Below are positions 61,904 through 64,000 of a DNA stretch of 64,000 bases, one piece after another; position 1 is the stretch's first letter; each line of letters begins with the position of its first letter. The notes under the pieces are model-generated. The model saw only the letters and a program-made list of their open reading frames with translations. It did no database searches and had not been told where the DNA came from. The stretch comes from Isochrysis galbana. Taxonomy: Eukaryota; Haptophyta; Isochrysidales; Isochrysidaceae. The DNA is taken from the NCBI GenBank assembly GCA_018136815.1, contig CM030931.1, positions 726,511-790,510 on the forward strand. The letters run 5' to 3'. Made by a program: the position numbers and the translations under genes.

Positions 61904-63819
61904 ATGGGGGCGCCCCTGCTGCTGCCGGTCGGGTCGACTCTGCCGCTGCTGGCAGCGGCGCTGGGGACGCGCCGGCCGGTGCTGGAGCGGCCCAACCTAG
62001 TCCTCTTTTTCGTGGACGACCTCGGCTACGGGGATGTCGGCTTCAACGGCCACCCGAGCAGCTCGACGCCCCAGATTGACAGGCTGGCAGCCGAGGGCAA
62101 GGTGTTATCCTCGTGGTATTCTGCGTGCCCGGTCTGCTCGTGCTCGCGCGCCTCGCTGCTGACGGGACGACAGTGGCCACGCATGGGCATACCTGGAGTC
62201 TTCAGCCCCGTGACCGACAGCGGCCTGCCGCTCAACGAGACGACGCTTGCCTCGGAGCTCCAGCAGGGAGGATATGCCACCGGGATCGTGGGTAAGGCGC
62301 ACGGATGGGGCATAAGAGGCTGCACTGTCGCATGTGTGTCCGCGCCCTTGGAGAGCTCTCCTGCACGGATGCCACTTGGACCGCGCGGGCATAGGTTGTT
62401 TCAACATTCGTTCCTCCGCTGCAATGGAATGCCCAGGGAAATGGCACTTAGGACAGCGTTCAGCCTACCTACCAGCAGCACGAGGCTTCAACGAGTACCT
62501 CGGGATACCCTACTCGGACGACATGGGGAAAGGTCGTAGAACACCTTGCATGGGCAATGAGGTCCACGGTGAGCGCAACCCGTCGGCACAGACGCTGGCC
62601 AATTGAGAGTCTGCATGGCTGCTCGACTTTCCACGGTCGGCTCTTAAACTTCCTCGTGATAGAGAGCATTTCCCTCATCGTAACAGGTCCTGACCCAGCC
62701 TCGATGTATGCGGAGGCCAAATTTTCGTCTGCCTCTGCAAGCCTGAAGGCCCTTGCTCCTTATCTCGAGGCCGGTCTTACACCAGAGCCAACGAGCGCAG
62801 AGCTATCCGACCCGGCAGGCAAGCATCTGCCACTAGTGTTACAAAAGGCAGGGAGAACGGCCGTGGTGGAGCAGCCGGTCGACCTAACCACTGTGGGCGC
62901 GAAATATGCCGCGTTTTCTGAGGTGAGGCACATGACCTTGGCTAAAGTCGTGGCGAGAGTGGTCCACTGAACCATCTTGACGCTTGATACTACTTGATAC
63001 TACTCCACTTCAAACATGCACATAGACGCAAATCCCCCATGCCTCCAAACCTTCACTCGTGCCTACATAGACATTTGTCAAGGAGCACGCGGAGCAGCCC
63101 TTTTTTCTGTATGTGCCATTTTCTCATGTTCACACGACAGAGTCCAATCAGCCCCACGAACAGTACTGCGGTTGTTCATTTGAAAACACAACACGCCGTG
63201 GTGCCTTCGGAGATGCTCTCGCAGAGGCAGATGCCATCATCTCAAGAATTGTTGCCGCCGTTGACGCGGCCGGTGTCCGCGAAAACACTTTGTTCCTCTT
63301 CACAGGTGGTAGTCCGCACGCCATTCCTCTTCCCTGTCGCGTCGCGCACCAGCATTTTCACGTGACGTTGGCGCCTTCGCCTCGGACTAGGGCCGATGAC
63401 CTTTCCTTGAATTTTCCTTGAGGCGTTGCCTCGGAGGCGTGATAGTATTGCTCCGATCGAGCCTGTCGTCACCTCTAACTCCGTGTGCTGCGCTCTCGTC
63501 ACGCTCGGTAGGCGACAATGGACCGTGGCTAGTCAAAGGAAATTCTGGCGGCTCACCGGGTTTGTTTACGGCAACTTATTCAGGATACTGGAACGTGGGC
63601 AAAGGCTCGACCTGGGAAGGTGGTATTCGTGAGGCCGGCTTTGCGCATTGGCGTGGCGTGATCCCGCCCTTCTCTCGGTCCGCGGAGATCGTCTCATCGA
63701 TGGATGTTTTCCCTACCGCGTTAGAGCTGGCAGGATTACCTCTACCCTCGGGTCGTCCCATTGATGGTCGCTCATTCAGAGATGTGATAATGAACTCTGA
63801 GGGGAAATCGCGGCACAAG
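61904..63819 (+). CDS. arylsulfatase/GALNS-like sulfatase, at least five exons, continues
   Basis: Exons are 61904-62291, 62437-62532, 62687-62922, 63071-63305 and 63512-63819 (GT-AG, phases all agree); a further exon is expected past 63819, possibly beyond the window. The start [10 protein letters not shown]...LPLLAAAL is a signal-peptide-like segment. Seen: [14 protein letters not shown] (metal Asp pair), [12 protein letters not shown] at the catalytic site, GIVGKWHLGQ across exon 1-2, [28 protein letters not shown] and [13 protein letters not shown]. It cleaves sulfate esters of polysaccharides or lipids. The usual CxPSR formylglycine motif reads CSCSR: the proline is a cysteine. Confidence 0.88.
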
Positions 63820-64000
63820 GTGAGACCGCCACGCACTCATACGACGCCATGCGCGTCTTCAAATATCCTGGGTCGAGAGGCAACAGAGACGATCGGCTAC
63901 AATTGGGACCGTAGGATCGATGCTAGTCGCAGTATCGCCGTGCAAGCCCGCTCGAGCATTCGAGAGCGCCCTCATTTGCGCTCTCGTTGGCGCCCTCATT
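63820..64000 (+). other. window edge inside or after the sulfatase gene
   Basis: Intron sequence starts at 63820 ('gtgaga'). The remaining 180 bases show no clear continuation exon, although the sulfatase C-terminal domain should lie downstream. A 'cgctctcgttggcgccctcatt' repeat ends the window. Confidence 0.4.

Overview
This window is GC-rich eukaryotic nuclear DNA, most likely from a unicellular alga or related protist. Supporting signs are short spliceosomal GT-AG introns (100-230 bp) that keep reading frames exactly, compact genes on both strands, organelle-targeted folate and lipoate enzymes, a chromodomain retrotransposon, long G/C and purine/pyrimidine tracts, and many virus-like or transposon-like inserts. 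A haptophyte-type host would fit, but nothing here proves it; no rRNA or clean tRNA gene was found.

Layout: 0-5 kb holds a PUB-domain gene (-), low-complexity DNA and truncated dispersed repeats. 5.3-15.4 kb is a Ty3/gypsy retroelement with a large internal deletion (leader joined to integrase plus chromodomain), an LTR-like segment and the start of a second gag. That LTR is split by a 6.65-kb linear element (7383-14031) with ~0.7-0.8 kb terminal inverted repeats. The insert encodes a GIY-YIG nuclease, an OB-fold/SSB-like protein, a giant-virus-type DUF5754-like protein, an Ala/Gly-rich hydrophobic protein and a 1079-aa replicase. The replicase seems to combine a TV-Pol-like palm with a protein-primed PolB-type exonuclease, and stops where a PolB palm would begin. 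It is the strongest candidate for an undescribed system.

16.5-25.5 kb carries host genes: a six-exon FolD (-), a RING membrane protein (+), a gypsy leader with gag, and a three-exon TPR protein (+). 26.5-29.2 kb is a TIR-bounded transposon-like element with an unknown spliced protein. 31-38.2 kb has a JmjC protein that lacks its iron ligands (-), a five-exon MYB with four repeats (-), a 1-kb G/C low-complexity block and lipoyl synthase (+). 40.6-45.6 kb has an EEF1AKMT1-like methyltransferase (-), repeats, and a glutaredoxin-DUF547 fusion (-). 46-48 kb is a gene-free nest of short TIR elements with perfect 8-bp target duplications. 48.7-54.3 kb has a 668-aa Ala/Arg-rich helical protein and an Asp-nucleophile alpha/beta hydrolase.

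55.5-57.2 kb is a virus-like island bounded by inverted repeats, with a giant-virus-like protein and a membrane-anchored triple cysteine-knot protein. An ankyrin fragment, a reverse-transcriptase remnant, gypsy LTR/gag pieces and a capsid-like ORF follow. A multi-exon sulfatase with an altered active-site motif runs from 61.9 kb to near the right edge. About half of the window is mobile or viral-derived; the host genes stand as islands between nested insertions.
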